A stretch of 64,000 nucleotides of DNA from Pseudomonas sp. B21-040. GTDB taxonomy: Bacteria; Pseudomonadota; Gammaproteobacteria; Pseudomonadales; Pseudomonadaceae. Made by a program: the position numbers and the translations under genes. The DNA lies in the NCBI RefSeq assembly GCF_024748695.1, contig NZ_CP087176.1, positions 303,501-367,500 on the forward strand, read 5' to 3'. Every line of letters begins with the position of its first letter. Position 1 is the stretch's first letter. The notes under the pieces are model-generated. The model ran no database searches and was not told where the DNA came from. It saw only the letters and a program-made list of their open reading frames with translations. Positions 15,907 through 25,310 of the stretch are shown here, piece after piece.

Positions 15907-17571
15907 ATGACCACGAGCATCACGGCGGACGGCCTTAACGCCGGCCAGCCTGCGTTCCTGTCCAAGGAACGCATCATCGCCAAGCCCGGTTTCAACCGTT
16001 GGCTGGTACCACCGGCCGCCTTGGCCATCCACCTTTGCATCGGCATGGCCTACGGTTTTTCGGTGTTCTGGTTGCCACTGTCCAAAGCCTTGGGCGTCAC
16101 CAAGCCCATGGCCTGCGCGCCGGACATGAGCTTCATCTCGCAAGTGTTTTCGTCGCAGTGCGACTGGCCGATTTCGATGCTCGGCTGGATCTACACCCTG
16201 TTCTTCATCTTCCTTGGCTGCTCGGCAGCGATCTGGGGTGGCTGGCTGGAACACGCCGGGCCGCGCAAGGCTGGCGTGGTATCGGCACTGTGCTGGTGTG
16301 GCGGTCTGCTGATTTCGGCGCTGGGGATTTATACCCACCAGATCTGGCTGATGTGGGTCGGTTCCGGGGTCATTGGCGGTATCGGCCTGGGGTTGGGCTA
16401 TATCTCGCCGGTTTCGACGCTGATCAAATGGTTCCCGGACAAGCGCGGCATGGCGACCGGCATGGCGATCATGGGGTTTGGTGGTGGCGCGATGGTCGGT
16501 GCTCCGCTGGCCGCAGCCTTGATGGGCCATTTCGCTTCGCCAGACAGCGTCGGCGTATGGCAGAGCTTCCTGGTGATGGCTGCGATTTACTTCGTGTTCA
16601 TGATCGGTGGCGCATTGTCGTACCGCGTTCCGCCAACCGGCTGGAAGCCTGAAGGCTGGACGGCCCCGGCGAAAAAAGCGGCGAACGCGATGATCACCCA
16701 CCGTCACGTCCACGTGAACGTGGCGTGGAAAACTCCGCAGTTCCGTCTGGTGTGGCTGGTGCTGTGCCTGAACGTATCCGCCGGTATCGGCATCCTGGGC
16801 ATGGCTTCGCCACTGCTGCAGGAAGTGTTCGGTGGAAAACTGATCGGTGTAGACCTGCCGTTTGGTCAGCTGGACGCCGGGCAACTGGCTTCGATTGCGG
16901 CGATTGCGGCCGGTTTCACCGGTTTGCTGAGTTTGTTCAACATCGGCGGCCGTTTCTTCTGGGCCTCATTCTCCGATTACTTGGGCCGTAAAAACACCTA
17001 CTTCGTGTTTTTCGCATTGGGTTTCGCGTTGTACGCGTTGATCCCGAACCTGGGTCATCTGGGCAACGTCGCGCTGTTCGTCGCCGCGTTCTGCATCATT
17101 CTGTCCATGTACGGCGGCGGTTTTGCGACCGTCCCGGCTTACCTGGCGGACCTGTTTGGTACGCAAATGGTCGGCGCGATCCACGGTCGTCTGTTGACCG
17201 CTTGGGCGGCGGCGGGTGTGTTGGGGCCGGTGTTGGTGAACTACCTGCGTGAGTATCAGTTGAGCATCGGCGTTGAACGCGCTGCCGCTTACGACATCAC
17301 CTTGTACATCCTCGCAGGCCTGCTGGTGCTGGGTTTCCTGTGCAACCTGCTAGTGCGTCCGGTGGCTGACAAGTACTTCATGACCGACGCTGAACTGGCT
17401 GCCGAACAGGCGCTGGGTCATGACAAAGGTGCTGACAGCAGCACTGTGCTGGAATGGAAAGCCGATGCTGGCACCAAGCCGCTGGCCGTCGCTGCATGGC
17501 TGGTGGTGGGGGTTCCGTTGGCGTGGGGTGTGTGGGTGACCCTGCAGAAAACGGCGATCCTCTTCCACTAA
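15907..17571 (+). CDS. OFA-family MFS transporter (oxalate/formate-antiporter type)
   Basis: The 554-residue protein has 12 or more membrane segments and is longer than typical MFS carriers because of an N-terminal extension, an extra periplasmic loop (about residues 60-90) and a C-terminal extension with an added helix. Segments such as YGFSVFWLPLSKALG, GGIGLGLGYISPVSTLIKWF with PDKRGMATGMAI, and GGGFATVPAYLADLFG are characteristic of OFA carriers. Known members move oxalate, formate or other small carboxylates. No oxalate- or formate-metabolism gene is nearby, so the substrate is open. Confidence 0.85.
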   Translation: MTTSITADGLNAGQPAFLSKERIIAKPGFNRWLVPPAALAIHLCIGMAYGFSVFWLPLSKALGVTKPMACAPDMSFISQVFSSQCDWPISMLGWIYTLFFIFLGCSAAIWGGWLEHAGPRKAGVVSALCWCGGLLISALGIYTHQIWLMWVGSGVIGGIGLGLGYISPVSTLIKWFPDKRGMATGMAIMGFGGGAMVGAPLAAALMGHFASPDSVGVWQSFLVMAAIYFVFMIGGALSYRVPPTGWKPEGWTAPAKKAANAMITHRHVHVNVAWKTPQFRLVWLVLCLNVSAGIGILGMASPLLQEVFGGKLIGVDLPFGQLDAGQLASIAAIAAGFTGLLSLFNIGGRFFWASFSDYLGRKNTYFVFFALGFALYALIPNLGHLGNVALFVAAFCIILSMYGGGFATVPAYLADLFGTQMVGAIHGRLLTAWAAAGVLGPVLVNYLREYQLSIGVERAAAYDITLYILAGLLVLGFLCNLLVRPVADKYFMTDAELAAEQALGHDKGADSSTVLEWKADAGTKPLAVAAWLVVGVPLAWGVWVTLQKTAILFH

Positions 17572-17592
17572 GTAAACGCAGTACCCCTGTGG

Positions 17593-17706
17593 TTGATCGT
17601 TCCCACGCTCCGCGTGGGAATGCCTCCCGTGACGCTCCGCGTCACATTCAGAGCGGACGCGGAGCGTCCAGGGCTGCACTCCCACGCAGAGCGTGGGAGC
17701 GATCAA
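17593..17706. repeat. Compound intergenic inverted repeat (GATCGTTCCCACGC family)
   Basis: The 114-bp element is bounded by TTGATCGTTCCCACGCTC and its near-inverse (GCGTGGGAGCGATCAA). Each end folds into its own hairpin (CCCACGCtccGCGTGGG and CCCACGCagaGCGTGGG), and two more internal hairpins are built on GACGC/GCGTC units. A related element lies at 41461-41573 and a single-hairpin version at 21847-21877. Three copies in one window suggest a mobile or amplified repeat. Confidence 0.8.
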
Positions 17707-17820
17707 AGCCCGAAATTCTGCGCACCAGGCCGCTTGTACGGACATGTCTATCCCCGACCACACGGGTTTCTATCCGTCAGCGATATCACCTCTCGTGTTT
17801 CTGTTTCGTGCCCGCGCCCC

Positions 17821-17826
17821 TATAAT
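17821..17826 (+). promoter_or_regulatory. Candidate -10 box of the hisB operon
   Basis: A perfect TATAAT is present 39 bp before the hisB ATG. The -35 position 17 bp upstream (TTTCTG) is a poor match, so the promoter may be weak or need an activator. No histidine leader peptide or attenuator is visible, in keeping with pseudomonads. Confidence 0.5.
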
Positions 17827-17864
17827 GGCTGCCTTTTTCGCCCAATGATTTTGCGGAGCTGGTG

Positions 17865-18458
17865 ATGGCCGAACGTAAGGCGTCAGTCGAGCGCGACACT
17901 CTGGAAACCCAGATCAAAGCCTCGATCAACCTGGATGGCACCGGAAAGGCCCGATTTGATATCGGTGTTCCTTTTCTTGAGCACATGCTGGACCAGATCG
18001 CCCGTCACGGGCTGATCGACCTGGATATTGTCAGCAAGGGCGACCTGCATATCGACGACCACCACACCGTGGAAGACGTCGGTATCACCCTGGGTCAGGC
18101 TTTCGCCAAAGCCATCGGCGACAAGAAAGGCATCCGTCGCTACGGTCACGCCTACGTGCCGCTCGATGAAGCGCTGTCGCGCGTGGTGATCGACTTCTCC
18201 GGCCGCCCTGGCCTGCAGATGCACGTTCCCTACACCCGTGCCACCGTTGGCGGCTTCGACGTTGACCTGTTCCAGGAATTCTTCCAGGGCTTCGTCAACC
18301 ACGCGCTGGTCAGCCTGCACATCGACAACCTGCGTGGCACCAACACCCACCACCAGATCGAAACCGTGTTCAAGGCATTCGGCCGCGCACTGCGCATGGC
18401 CGTAGAGCTCGATGACCGCATGGCCGGTCAGATGCCATCGACCAAAGGCGTTCTGTAA
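17865..18458 (+). CDS. hisB: Imidazoleglycerol-phosphate dehydratase
   Basis: The 197-residue enzyme catalyses the sixth step of histidine synthesis, dehydrating imidazoleglycerol phosphate to imidazoleacetol phosphate. The two manganese-binding signature regions are visible: [13 protein letters not shown] and [10 protein letters not shown]. It is the monofunctional form, without the phosphatase domain of E. coli HisB. The ATG at 17865 fits the usual N-terminus ([12 protein letters not shown]) and follows GCGGAG. It opens a five-gene unit with hisH, a DUF2164 gene, hisA and hisF. Confidence 0.97.
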   Translation: MAERKASVERDTLETQIKASINLDGTGKARFDIGVPFLEHMLDQIARHGLIDLDIVSKGDLHIDDHHTVEDVGITLGQAFAKAIGDKKGIRRYGHAYVPLDEALSRVVIDFSGRPGLQMHVPYTRATVGGFDVDLFQEFFQGFVNHALVSLHIDNLRGTNTHHQIETVFKAFGRALRMAVELDDRMAGQMPSTKGVL

Positions 18459-19096
18459 TGCAGACGGTCGCGGTTATCGATTACGGCATGGGCAACCTGC
18501 ACTCGGTGGCCAAGGCCCTCGAGCACGTCGGTGCCGGCAAGGTCTTGATCACCAGTGATGCCGACGTGATTCGCGAAGCTGACCGGGTGGTGTTCCCCGG
18601 CGTTGGCGCGATTCGCGATTGCATGGCGGAGATCCGTCGTCTTGGCTTTGATTCGCTGGTGCGTGAAGTCAGCCAGGACCGCCCGTTCCTCGGGATTTGC
18701 GTCGGCATGCAAGCCTTGCTCGACTCCAGCGAAGAGAACGATGGCGTTGACTGCATCGGCCTGTTCCCGGGGGCGGTGAAGTTCTTCGGCAAAGACCTGC
18801 ATGAAGACGGCGAACACCTGAAAGTCCCGCACATGGGCTGGAACGAAGTGAAGCAGAAGGTCAGTCACCCGCTGTGGCACGACATTCCGGACATGGCGCG
18901 TTTCTACTTCGTGCACAGCTACTACATCGCCGCCGGCAACGCGCGGCAGGTGGTGGGCGGCGGTCATTACGGTGTCGATTTCGCTGCGGCGCTGGCTGAA
19001 GGCTCGCGTTTCGCCGTGCAGTTCCACCCGGAAAAGAGCCATACCCATGGCCTGCAATTGCTGCAGAACTTCGCCGCGTGGGATGGTCGCTGGTAA
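18458..19096 (+). CDS. hisH: Imidazole glycerol phosphate synthase, glutaminase subunit
   Basis: The 212-residue class I glutamine amidotransferase has the nucleophile in GICVGMQ and the His-Glu pair in VQFHPEKS. It hydrolyses glutamine and passes ammonia to HisF, which makes IGP and AICAR. Its ATG overlaps the hisB stop (TAATG). The length and all catalytic residues are normal. Confidence 0.97.
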   Translation: MQTVAVIDYGMGNLHSVAKALEHVGAGKVLITSDADVIREADRVVFPGVGAIRDCMAEIRRLGFDSLVREVSQDRPFLGICVGMQALLDSSEENDGVDCIGLFPGAVKFFGKDLHEDGEHLKVPHMGWNEVKQKVSHPLWHDIPDMARFYFVHSYYIAAGNARQVVGGGHYGVDFAAALAEGSRFAVQFHPEKSHTHGLQLLQNFAAWDGRW

Positions 19097-19354
19097 ATGG
19101 CGGTCAAGAAGAAGCCACCGATCCTGACCCTCACGCCCGAACAGGAGCGCGAGGCCAATCACAAGATCAAGCGCTTCATGGAGGATCGCTTCGAACTGGA
19201 CCTGGGTTCGTTCGAAGCGGCCGAAATCCTTGAGCTGTTTACCCGTGAAATTGCTCCGCACTATTACAACAGGGCGATTTTCGATGTGCAGACGCACCTC
19301 AAAGAGAGGTTCGAAAGCATCGAAAGCGACTTGTGGGCGCTCGAGAAAAACTGA
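19097..19354 (+). CDS. DUF2164 family protein
   Basis: The 85-residue protein starts immediately after the hisH stop and lies inside the his operon. It has a basic N-terminus and a mainly helical body (IKRFMEDRFELDLGSFEAAE, then APHYYNRAIFDVQ), the DUF2164 pattern. Function is unknown. Its position between hisH and hisA, with no spacer on the hisH side, suggests co-expression with histidine biosynthesis, which is inference only. Confidence 0.85.
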   Translation: MAVKKKPPILTLTPEQEREANHKIKRFMEDRFELDLGSFEAAEILELFTREIAPHYYNRAIFDVQTHLKERFESIESDLWALEKN

Positions 19355-19396
19355 TTTCCGAGCGAAGCTGAATACTCGAATTTGAAGGTTTGCCAG

Positions 19397-20134
19397 ATGC
19401 TGATTATTCCCGCTATCGATCTCAAAGACGGTGCCTGTGTTCGTCTGCGCCAGGGCCGCATGGAAGATTCCACGGTGTTCTCCGATGACCCGGTGAGCAT
19501 GGCTGCCAAGTGGGTGGAGGGCGGTTGCCGTCGTCTGCATCTGGTCGACCTGAACGGCGCCTTCGAAGGCCAGCCAGTCAACGGCGAAGTGGTCACCGCT
19601 ATCGCCAAGCGCTACCCGAACCTGCCGATCCAGATCGGCGGCGGTATCCGCTCGCTGGAAACCATCGAGCACTACGTCAAAGCCGGCGTCAGCTACGTGA
19701 TCATCGGCACCAAGGCTGTGAAAGATCCGGCTTTCGTCGCTGAAGCCTGCCGTGCATTCCCGGGCAAGGTCATCGTTGGCCTCGATGCCAAAGACGGTTT
19801 TGTTGCCACCGACGGCTGGGCAGAAATCAGCACCGTTCAGGTCATCGACCTGGCCAAACAGTTCGAAGCCGACGGCGTGTCCGCGATCGTTTATACCGAC
19901 ATCGCCAAAGACGGCATGATGCAGGGCTGCAACGTACCGTTCACCGCCGCGCTGGCTGCTGCTACGCGCATTCCGGTGATCGCGTCCGGCGGTATTCACA
20001 ATCTGGGTGACATCAAATCGCTGCTCGACGCGAAGGCGCCAGGCATCATCGGCGCGATCACCGGCCGGGCGATCTACGAAGGCACCCTCGATGTCGCCGA
20101 AGCGCAAGCTTTCTGCGATTCGTACAAAGGCTGA
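19397..20134 (+). CDS. hisA: ProFAR isomerase
   Basis: The 245-residue (beta-alpha)8 barrel catalyses the Amadori isomerisation of ProFAR to PRFAR. Phosphate-binding and catalytic segments are visible: [20 protein letters not shown] with the catalytic Asp, [17 protein letters not shown] with the second catalytic Asp, and IASGGI. The ATG at 19397 matches the family start; a TTG five codons earlier is less likely. hisF follows after 9 bp. Confidence 0.97.
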   Translation: MLIIPAIDLKDGACVRLRQGRMEDSTVFSDDPVSMAAKWVEGGCRRLHLVDLNGAFEGQPVNGEVVTAIAKRYPNLPIQIGGGIRSLETIEHYVKAGVSYVIIGTKAVKDPAFVAEACRAFPGKVIVGLDAKDGFVATDGWAEISTVQVIDLAKQFEADGVSAIVYTDIAKDGMMQGCNVPFTAALAAATRIPVIASGGIHNLGDIKSLLDAKAPGIIGAITGRAIYEGTLDVAEAQAFCDSYKG

Positions 20135-20143
20135 GGACTGACC

Positions 20144-20914
20144 ATGGCGCTGGCCAAACGCATCATCCCTTGCCTGGACGTGGACAACGGCCGGGTCGTT
20201 AAAGGTGTGAAGTTCGAGAACATTCGCGACGCCGGCGACCCGGTGGAAATCGCCCGTCGTTATGACGAGCAAGGTGCCGACGAGATTACCTTTCTCGACA
20301 TCACCGCCAGCGTCGACGGTCGCGACACCACACTGCACACCGTAGAGCGCATGGCCAGCCAGGTGTTCATTCCGCTGACCGTGGGCGGTGGCGTGCGTAC
20401 TGTGCAGGACATTCGCAACCTGCTCAATGCCGGTGCCGACAAGGTTTCGATCAACACCGCGGCGGTGTTCAACCCGGAGTTTGTCGGTGAAGCCGCGCAG
20501 CATTTCGGTTCGCAGTGCATTGTCGTCGCCATCGACGCGAAGAAGGTCTCGGGACCTGGCGAAACCCCTCGCTGGGAAATCTTCACCCACGGCGGCCGCA
20601 AGCCAACCGGGCTCGACGCCGTTGAATGGGCGAAGAAGATGGAAGGCCTGGGCGCTGGCGAAATCCTGCTGACCAGCATGGATCAGGACGGCATGAAAAA
20701 CGGTTTTGACCTCGGCGTCACTCGCGCCATCAGCGACGCGCTGGGCATTCCGGTGATCGCATCCGGCGGTGTCGGCAACTTGCAGCACTTGGCAGACGGC
20801 ATCCTCGAAGGCCACGCCAGCGCGGTATTGGCGGCGAGTATTTTCCACTTCGGCGAATACACCGTGCAGGAAGCCAAGGCCTACATGGCTCATCGCGGCA
20901 TCGTGATGCGTTAG
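20144..20914 (+). CDS. hisF: Imidazole glycerol phosphate synthase, cyclase subunit
   Basis: The 256-residue (beta-alpha)8 barrel partners HisH. Visible features are the N-terminal [20 protein letters not shown] with the catalytic Asp11 equivalent, TVGGGVRT, the second catalytic Asp in [11 protein letters not shown], and IASGGVG. It closes the his cluster of this locus, and length and motifs are normal. Confidence 0.97.
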   Translation: MALAKRIIPCLDVDNGRVVKGVKFENIRDAGDPVEIARRYDEQGADEITFLDITASVDGRDTTLHTVERMASQVFIPLTVGGGVRTVQDIRNLLNAGADKVSINTAAVFNPEFVGEAAQHFGSQCIVVAIDAKKVSGPGETPRWEIFTHGGRKPTGLDAVEWAKKMEGLGAGEILLTSMDQDGMKNGFDLGVTRAISDALGIPVIASGGVGNLQHLADGILEGHASAVLAASIFHFGEYTVQEAKAYMAHRGIVMR

Positions 20915-20919
20915 GCTCC

Positions 20920-20995
20920 TACGAAAACTGCCTTCGCGACGATCATGCTGTATTGAAAGCGAGTTTGCTTGATCGCCGCTCGACGAGTTTTCGTA
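20920..20995. repeat. Widely spaced inverted repeat after hisF
   Basis: TACGAAAACT and its exact inverse AGTTTTCGTA bracket a 56-bp interior, directly after the hisF stop. There is no U-run. It could be a solo non-autonomous repeat or a long-range fold in the hisF 3' region. Confidence 0.45.
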
Positions 20996-21082
20996 CAGCG
21001 CCTAAACAAACGATACAGGCCAGTGGACATCATGGCGGGCTCAAGGCACTCTTGGGTACGCCATGGATTTCGGTAGCCAGAC

Positions 21083-21838
21083 ATGCTCAAACGCCTTCTT
21101 CTAGTCCTCGCCAGCGCCTCCCTGTTGTTTATCAATGGAGTGCGTGCCGCAGAAAGTCCCGGCACCGACCTGGTGTTGCTGACAGAAAATTTCCCGCCCT
21201 ACAACATGGCCAAGAACGGCAAAAACTTTGCTCAGGGCGAGAATATCGATGGCATCGCCGTGGACATCGTCCGCGAGATGTTCAAGCGTGCCGATGTTAC
21301 CTACAGCCTGACGCTGCGCTTCCCTTGGGAGCGGGTCTACAAACTCGCGCTGGAAAACCCCGGTTACGGTGCATTCGTGATGGCGCGGTTGCCGGACCGC
21401 GAGAGACTCTTCAAGTGGGTCGGGCCGATCGGTCCGGACGACTGGATCATGCTGGCCAAGGCTGACAGCACTATCACCCTCGAAACCCTGGATGACGCGC
21501 GAAAGTACAAAATCGGCGCTTACAAGGGCGATGCCATTGCCATGACACTGGCCAAGCAAGGCTTGAAACCGGTGGTGGTCCTGCGCGATCAGGACAACGC
21601 GAAGAAGCTGGTCAGCGGCCAGATCGATCTGTGGGCCACCGGTGATCCGGCCGGGCGTTATCTGGCGCGTCAGGAAGGTGTGAGCGGGCTCAAGACCGTT
21701 CTGCGCTTCAACAGCGCCGAGCTGTATCTGGCACTGAACAAAGAAGTGCCGGACGAAACGGTGGCCAAACTGCAGGCTGCGCTGGATCAGTTGCGTAAAG
21801 AAGGCAAGGTGGACGAGATCATGGCGCGGTATCTCTAG
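21083..21838 (+). CDS. Orphan periplasmic solute-binding protein (SBP_bac_3)
   Basis: The 251-residue protein has a signal peptide ending near RAAE and the amino-acid-binding fold (ENFPPYNM, GIAVDIVREMFKRA, GAYKGDAIAM). It has no permease or ATPase genes beside it, so it either serves a distant transporter or has another periplasmic role; many Pseudomonas genomes keep such lone proteins. It follows hisF on the same strand after 168 bp and converges on yibQ. Confidence 0.83.
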   Translation: MLKRLLLVLASASLLFINGVRAAESPGTDLVLLTENFPPYNMAKNGKNFAQGENIDGIAVDIVREMFKRADVTYSLTLRFPWERVYKLALENPGYGAFVMARLPDRERLFKWVGPIGPDDWIMLAKADSTITLETLDDARKYKIGAYKGDAIAMTLAKQGLKPVVVLRDQDNAKKLVSGQIDLWATGDPAGRYLARQEGVSGLKTVLRFNSAELYLALNKEVPDETVAKLQAALDQLRKEGKVDEIMARYL

Positions 21839-21846
21839 GGGGCACT

Positions 21847-21877
21847 GATCGTTCCCACGCAGAGCGTGGGAACGATC
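21847..21877. repeat. Solo hairpin of the GATCGTTCCCACGC repeat family
   Basis: GATCGTTCCCACGC, a 3-nt loop AGA, and GCGTGGGAACGATC form a perfect 14-bp stem. It is the minimal unit of the elements at 17593 and 41461. It lies between two convergent genes and may act as a transcription barrier for both. Confidence 0.8.
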
Positions 21878-21882
21878 CCACT

Positions 21883-22659
21883 TCAACGGTACACGCCGTC
21901 CTTGCCATGAGCCGCTGTCGCCCGATTGCCGCGCACGCTGATCATCTGCTTGATATCAATCCACTCGATTCCCTGAGCTTTCAGCTTCGGCAACTCCCGC
22001 TCCAGCACCGCCAGCGTCTGCGGGTACGGATGCCCGATCATCACCGCCGACCCCTGCTTTCGCGCCAGATTGATCGCCGTTTGCAGCTGCGTGAAAATCG
22101 CCGCCTCGGTTCGCTCATCATCCAGAAACACATCCCGCGATACGCTCGCCAAGCCAATTTTCTGTGCCTGGGCGGCGGCAACGGTTTGCGCACTGGTACG
22201 GCTGTCGACGAAGAATTTGTGGCGCTGCTGCAAGTCCGCCATCAACCAGGCCATGGCAGCCGGTTGGGCAGTCATCCGGCTGCCCATGTGGTTGTTGATC
22301 CCGGCGGTGTAAGGCACAACCTTGAACGCCGCATTCAGGCGTTTTTCCAGCTCCTCGATGGGCAAGTCAGGATGCCAGGCGAACGGGCCGGTCGCCGGGT
22401 CCATGGGCATGTGCAGGATCACGATTTTGCCGGCGCGATGGGCTTCGCGGGCGAACTCGGTGGCATGGGGGGTGTCGGGCATGATCGCCGTGGTCACCGG
22501 GCCGGGCAGGGCGAGCACGCGGCGATCCCGGGGCAGGTTCTGCCCCAGGTCGTCGATGATCAGGCTCAGGTAGGCTTTTTGAGAAGGCGTTTCGACGGGC
22601 GCTGCGTGAACAGCACCCGCCAGGCAGAGACACAGCCCCAGGATAAACCGCTGGAACAT
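21883..22659 (-). CDS. yibQ: Divergent polysaccharide deacetylase family protein YibQ
   Basis: The 258-residue secreted protein has a signal peptide ending near VHA-AP. It has the fold of the divergent polysaccharide deacetylase family (LSLIIDDLGQNLPRDRRVLA, VILHMPMDP, INNHMGSRMT). The substrate is unknown; envelope glycan processing is the family-level expectation. It starts one base after the ctpA stop and so is coupled to ctpA and envC. Confidence 0.87.
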   Translation of the reverse strand: MFQRFILGLCLCLAGAVHAAPVETPSQKAYLSLIIDDLGQNLPRDRRVLALPGPVTTAIMPDTPHATEFAREAHRAGKIVILHMPMDPATGPFAWHPDLPIEELEKRLNAAFKVVPYTAGINNHMGSRMTAQPAAMAWLMADLQQRHKFFVDSRTSAQTVAAAQAQKIGLASVSRDVFLDDERTEAAIFTQLQTAINLARKQGSAVMIGHPYPQTLAVLERELPKLKAQGIEWIDIKQMISVRGNRATAAHGKDGVYR

Positions 22660-22660
22660 C

Positions 22661-23980
22661 TCAGCGGCCGGAGGTGATGCTCAACCCTTTGAGCAGGCTC
22701 AAGGCCTGGGCCAACTGGTAATCATCATCCTGCGGCATGGCCTTGGGTTTGCCGCTGGAGCTGGTCGGTTTGTCGGCGCCGCCGTTGCCATTACCCAGGT
22801 GACCTTGCAGGTCGGCTTCCTTGAAGTATTCGCCGTCCTGCTCGTTGGTGATCTTGGCCTTGCGCACTTCGATGTCTGGAACGATGCCCTGGGCCTGGAT
22901 CGAGCGGCCATTGGGCGTGAAGTACAGCGCGGTGGTGATCTTCAGTGCGCGATCGTTGTTCAGTGGCAGCACGGTTTGCACCGAGCCTTTGCCGAAACTG
23001 GTGGTACCCATCACCACGGCACGCTTCTGGTCCTGCAAGGCGCCAGCAACAATCTCCGAGGCCGAGGCACTGCCGCCGTTGATCAGCACGACCATTGGCA
23101 CGGCTTCGCTTTCGTCCTTGCCCGTCGCATTGAAGCGCAGTTCGGAGTTGGCGATACGGCCCTTCGTGTAGACGATCAAGCCCTTGGTGATGAAGTGATC
23201 GACCACTTCCACCGCGGACTGCAGCACACCGCCCGGGTTGTTGCGCAGGTCGAGGATGATGCCTTTGAGCTTCTTGCCGTTTTCCTTGCGCAGCTTGGTC
23301 AGGGCCTGGGAAACCTCTTCGCCGGTCTTGACCTGGAACTGAGTGATGCGGATGTAGCCGTAGCCGGATTCCAGCAACTGCGACTTCACGCTCTTCACTT
23401 GAATGATGGCGCGGGCCAGGGTCACGTCGAACGGCGGGCCGCCATCGCGCACCAGGGTCAGGGTGATTTTCTGGCCGATCTTGCCGCGCATCTTGTCCAC
23501 GGCTTCGGTCATGCTCTGGCCGCGAGTCGGCTGGCCGTTGATTTTGACGATGAAGTCGCCGGCCTGAATACCCGCCTTGGAGGCCGGGGTGTCATCGATC
23601 GGCGAAACCACCTTGATGAAACCGTCTTCGGCGCCGACTTCGATGCCCAGACCGCCGAATTCACCGCTGGTGCTTTCCTGCAACTCGGCGAAGTCTTCCG
23701 GGCCCAGGTAGGCGGAGTGTGGGTCGAGGTTGCTGAGCATGCCTTTGATCGCGTTTTCAAGCAGGGTCTTGTCGTCCACCGGTTCGACATAGGCAGCCTT
23801 GATCCGGTCCATGACCTCGGCAAAGGTGCGCAGTTCTTCCAGCGGCAACGGCGCCTTGGTCGTCGCGGCAGTGCCCGCAGGCGCGACTGCCGGGGCCGGC
23901 TGAGCGGCGAACGCCAGAGGCGCGCCGATCACCAGGGCGATCGTCAGGGCCAGCGAGGTAAGGCGGGACAAATGCAGCAT
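22661..23980 (-). CDS. ctpA: Carboxyl-terminal processing protease, S41 family
   Basis: The 439-residue periplasmic protease has a signal peptide, a PDZ domain (about residues 95-180, SGEFGGLGIEVGAEDGFIKV) and the S41 catalytic core. The nucleophile is in INGGSASASEIVAGAL and the catalytic lysine in SFGKGSVQTV. In P. aeruginosa CtpA degrades peptidoglycan cross-link hydrolases with the lipoprotein LbcA. It sits between envC and yibQ on one transcript, a cell-wall remodelling cluster. Confidence 0.92.
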   Translation of the reverse strand: MLHLSRLTSLALTIALVIGAPLAFAAQPAPAVAPAGTAATTKAPLPLEELRTFAEVMDRIKAAYVEPVDDKTLLENAIKGMLSNLDPHSAYLGPEDFAELQESTSGEFGGLGIEVGAEDGFIKVVSPIDDTPASKAGIQAGDFIVKINGQPTRGQSMTEAVDKMRGKIGQKITLTLVRDGGPPFDVTLARAIIQVKSVKSQLLESGYGYIRITQFQVKTGEEVSQALTKLRKENGKKLKGIILDLRNNPGGVLQSAVEVVDHFITKGLIVYTKGRIANSELRFNATGKDESEAVPMVVLINGGSASASEIVAGALQDQKRAVVMGTTSFGKGSVQTVLPLNNDRALKITTALYFTPNGRSIQAQGIVPDIEVRKAKITNEQDGEYFKEADLQGHLGNGNGGADKPTSSSGKPKAMPQDDDYQLAQALSLLKGLSITSGR

Positions 23981-24011
23981 GTCTAACGAACTCCTGAATT
24001 AGGCGGCACGC

Positions 24012-25310
24012 TTATCCTTGCGCGCGGCACCATTGCGCCGGATCACTCGGGTGACCCTGCTGACGAATAGCGAAATACAGCGCTGGTGTGTCCTGCCCGC
24101 CACTGTTGCCGACAGTGGAGATGGACTCACCGGCTTTTACGACGTCACCCGCAGACTTGAGCAGCGTCTGGTTGTGACCATAAAGACTCAAAAAACCGTT
24201 GCCGTGGTCGAGAATTACCAGCAGCCCGGCGCCCCGCAACCAGTCGGCAAACACCACGCGACCGCCGTGCACGGCATGCACCTGGCTGCCGGCGGAGGCG
24301 CTGATCATCACGCCGTCCCACTTGGTGCGGGCGTCGTCGCCACGGGTTTCACCGAAACGTGCCAGCAGTCGACCATCAACTGGCCAGGGAAGTTTTCCCC
24401 GGGTTGACGCGAAAGGGCCGCCAAAGGTCTCGCCTGAACTTGAAACCAGAGCGCCGGGTGTCGATTTAACCGGTTTGCGTGGGGCGTCGGTAGTCTCTGC
24501 ATCTGCTGCAGCCTGCGCCTCACGTAAACGCTTTTTTTCGGCTTCCTGCTGGGCGATCAGCGCTTTTTGCCGCGCTTCTTCTGCCTCACGGGCCTGGCGA
24601 GCCAAGGTTTCTTCAATGGTTTTAAGGACTTTAGACAGGTCTGCCTGATCCTGCTCGCGGGATGCCAGTTTCTGGTCGCGAGCCTTTACGTCGTCGCTGA
24701 GCTTGGCCAGGACTTTCTGGCGCTCCTGACGGACTTTGTCGAGTTCGTCACGCTGGCTGTCGAGGCTGCTCTTCTGCACCAGCAATTGCGCCTGCTGCGC
24801 GGCAATGTCTTTTTCGACATTGGCCAGTTGGCGCAGGGTTTCGTTGAAATTCTTCAGCTGCTCCAGGCGCGCCTGGCTCAGGTAATCGTAATAGGTGAGG
24901 GTGCGGGCGAATTTTTCCGGGTTTTGCTGGTTCAGCAGTAGCTTCAAATACTCCTGACGGCCATTTTGATAGGCCGCACGGGCCTGGATGGCGATCAGTC
25001 GTTGCTGTTCAATGCGCGCGCTCTGGAGTTTTTTTTTCTCCGCATCGAGTCGCTGCAGCTCGGATTCGCTTTTCTTCAGCTCTTTTTGCAGGGCATCGAC
25101 CTGCTTCTCGAGCTTGCCCATTTCGGTTTCGGTGCCTTTGAGTTCTTTTTGAACACCGGATTTCTCTTCCTGCAACTTGCCCAGCAGTTTTTTCAGCTCG
25201 GCAATGTCCTGACGCGTGGCGTCCAACTGTTGTTGGGTTTGCTCGCGCTCGTCAGCAAAAGCCGGTTGGAGCAGGCAAGTCAGTGCGAGGGCTATCAGGA
25301 CGCGAAGCAT
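24012..25310 (-). CDS. envC: EnvC-like murein hydrolase activator
   Basis: The 432-residue protein has a signal peptide (MLRVLIALALTCLLQPAFA), a long coiled coil (residues about 20-260) rich in Gln, Glu, Lys and Leu, and a C-terminal LytM fold. In the LytM domain the metal-binding His and Asp of active enzymes are missing (WDGVMISASAGSQVHAV), as in E. coli EnvC, so it should act by activating amidases under FtsEX control. The ATG at 25310 was chosen because it puts the signal peptide first; the longer frame adds 45 non-coding-like residues. Confidence 0.9.
   Translation of the reverse strand: MLRVLIALALTCLLQPAFADEREQTQQQLDATRQDIAELKKLLGKLQEEKSGVQKELKGTETEMGKLEKQVDALQKELKKSESELQRLDAEKKKLQSARIEQQRLIAIQARAAYQNGRQEYLKLLLNQQNPEKFARTLTYYDYLSQARLEQLKNFNETLRQLANVEKDIAAQQAQLLVQKSSLDSQRDELDKVRQERQKVLAKLSDDVKARDQKLASREQDQADLSKVLKTIEETLARQAREAEEARQKALIAQQEAEKKRLREAQAAADAETTDAPRKPVKSTPGALVSSSGETFGGPFASTRGKLPWPVDGRLLARFGETRGDDARTKWDGVMISASAGSQVHAVHGGRVVFADWLRGAGLLVILDHGNGFLSLYGHNQTLLKSAGDVVKAGESISTVGNSGGQDTPALYFAIRQQGHPSDPAQWCRAQG

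Noticed and set aside
18428..20893. Open frame of 821 codons on the minus strand across hisH, DUF2164, hisA and hisF
   Set aside because: It lies antisense to four well-supported genes, has a low-complexity His/Arg/Asp/Val-rich translation and no family resemblance. It is an effect of codon bias at high GC.
17865..20914. Histidine attenuator upstream of hisB
   Set aside because: The 5' region has no run of His codons in a short leader frame and no alternative hairpins ending in a U-run.
24012..25310. Active LytM endopeptidase
   Set aside because: The metal-ligand His and Asp positions are replaced, as in E. coli EnvC, so enzymatic activity is unlikely.
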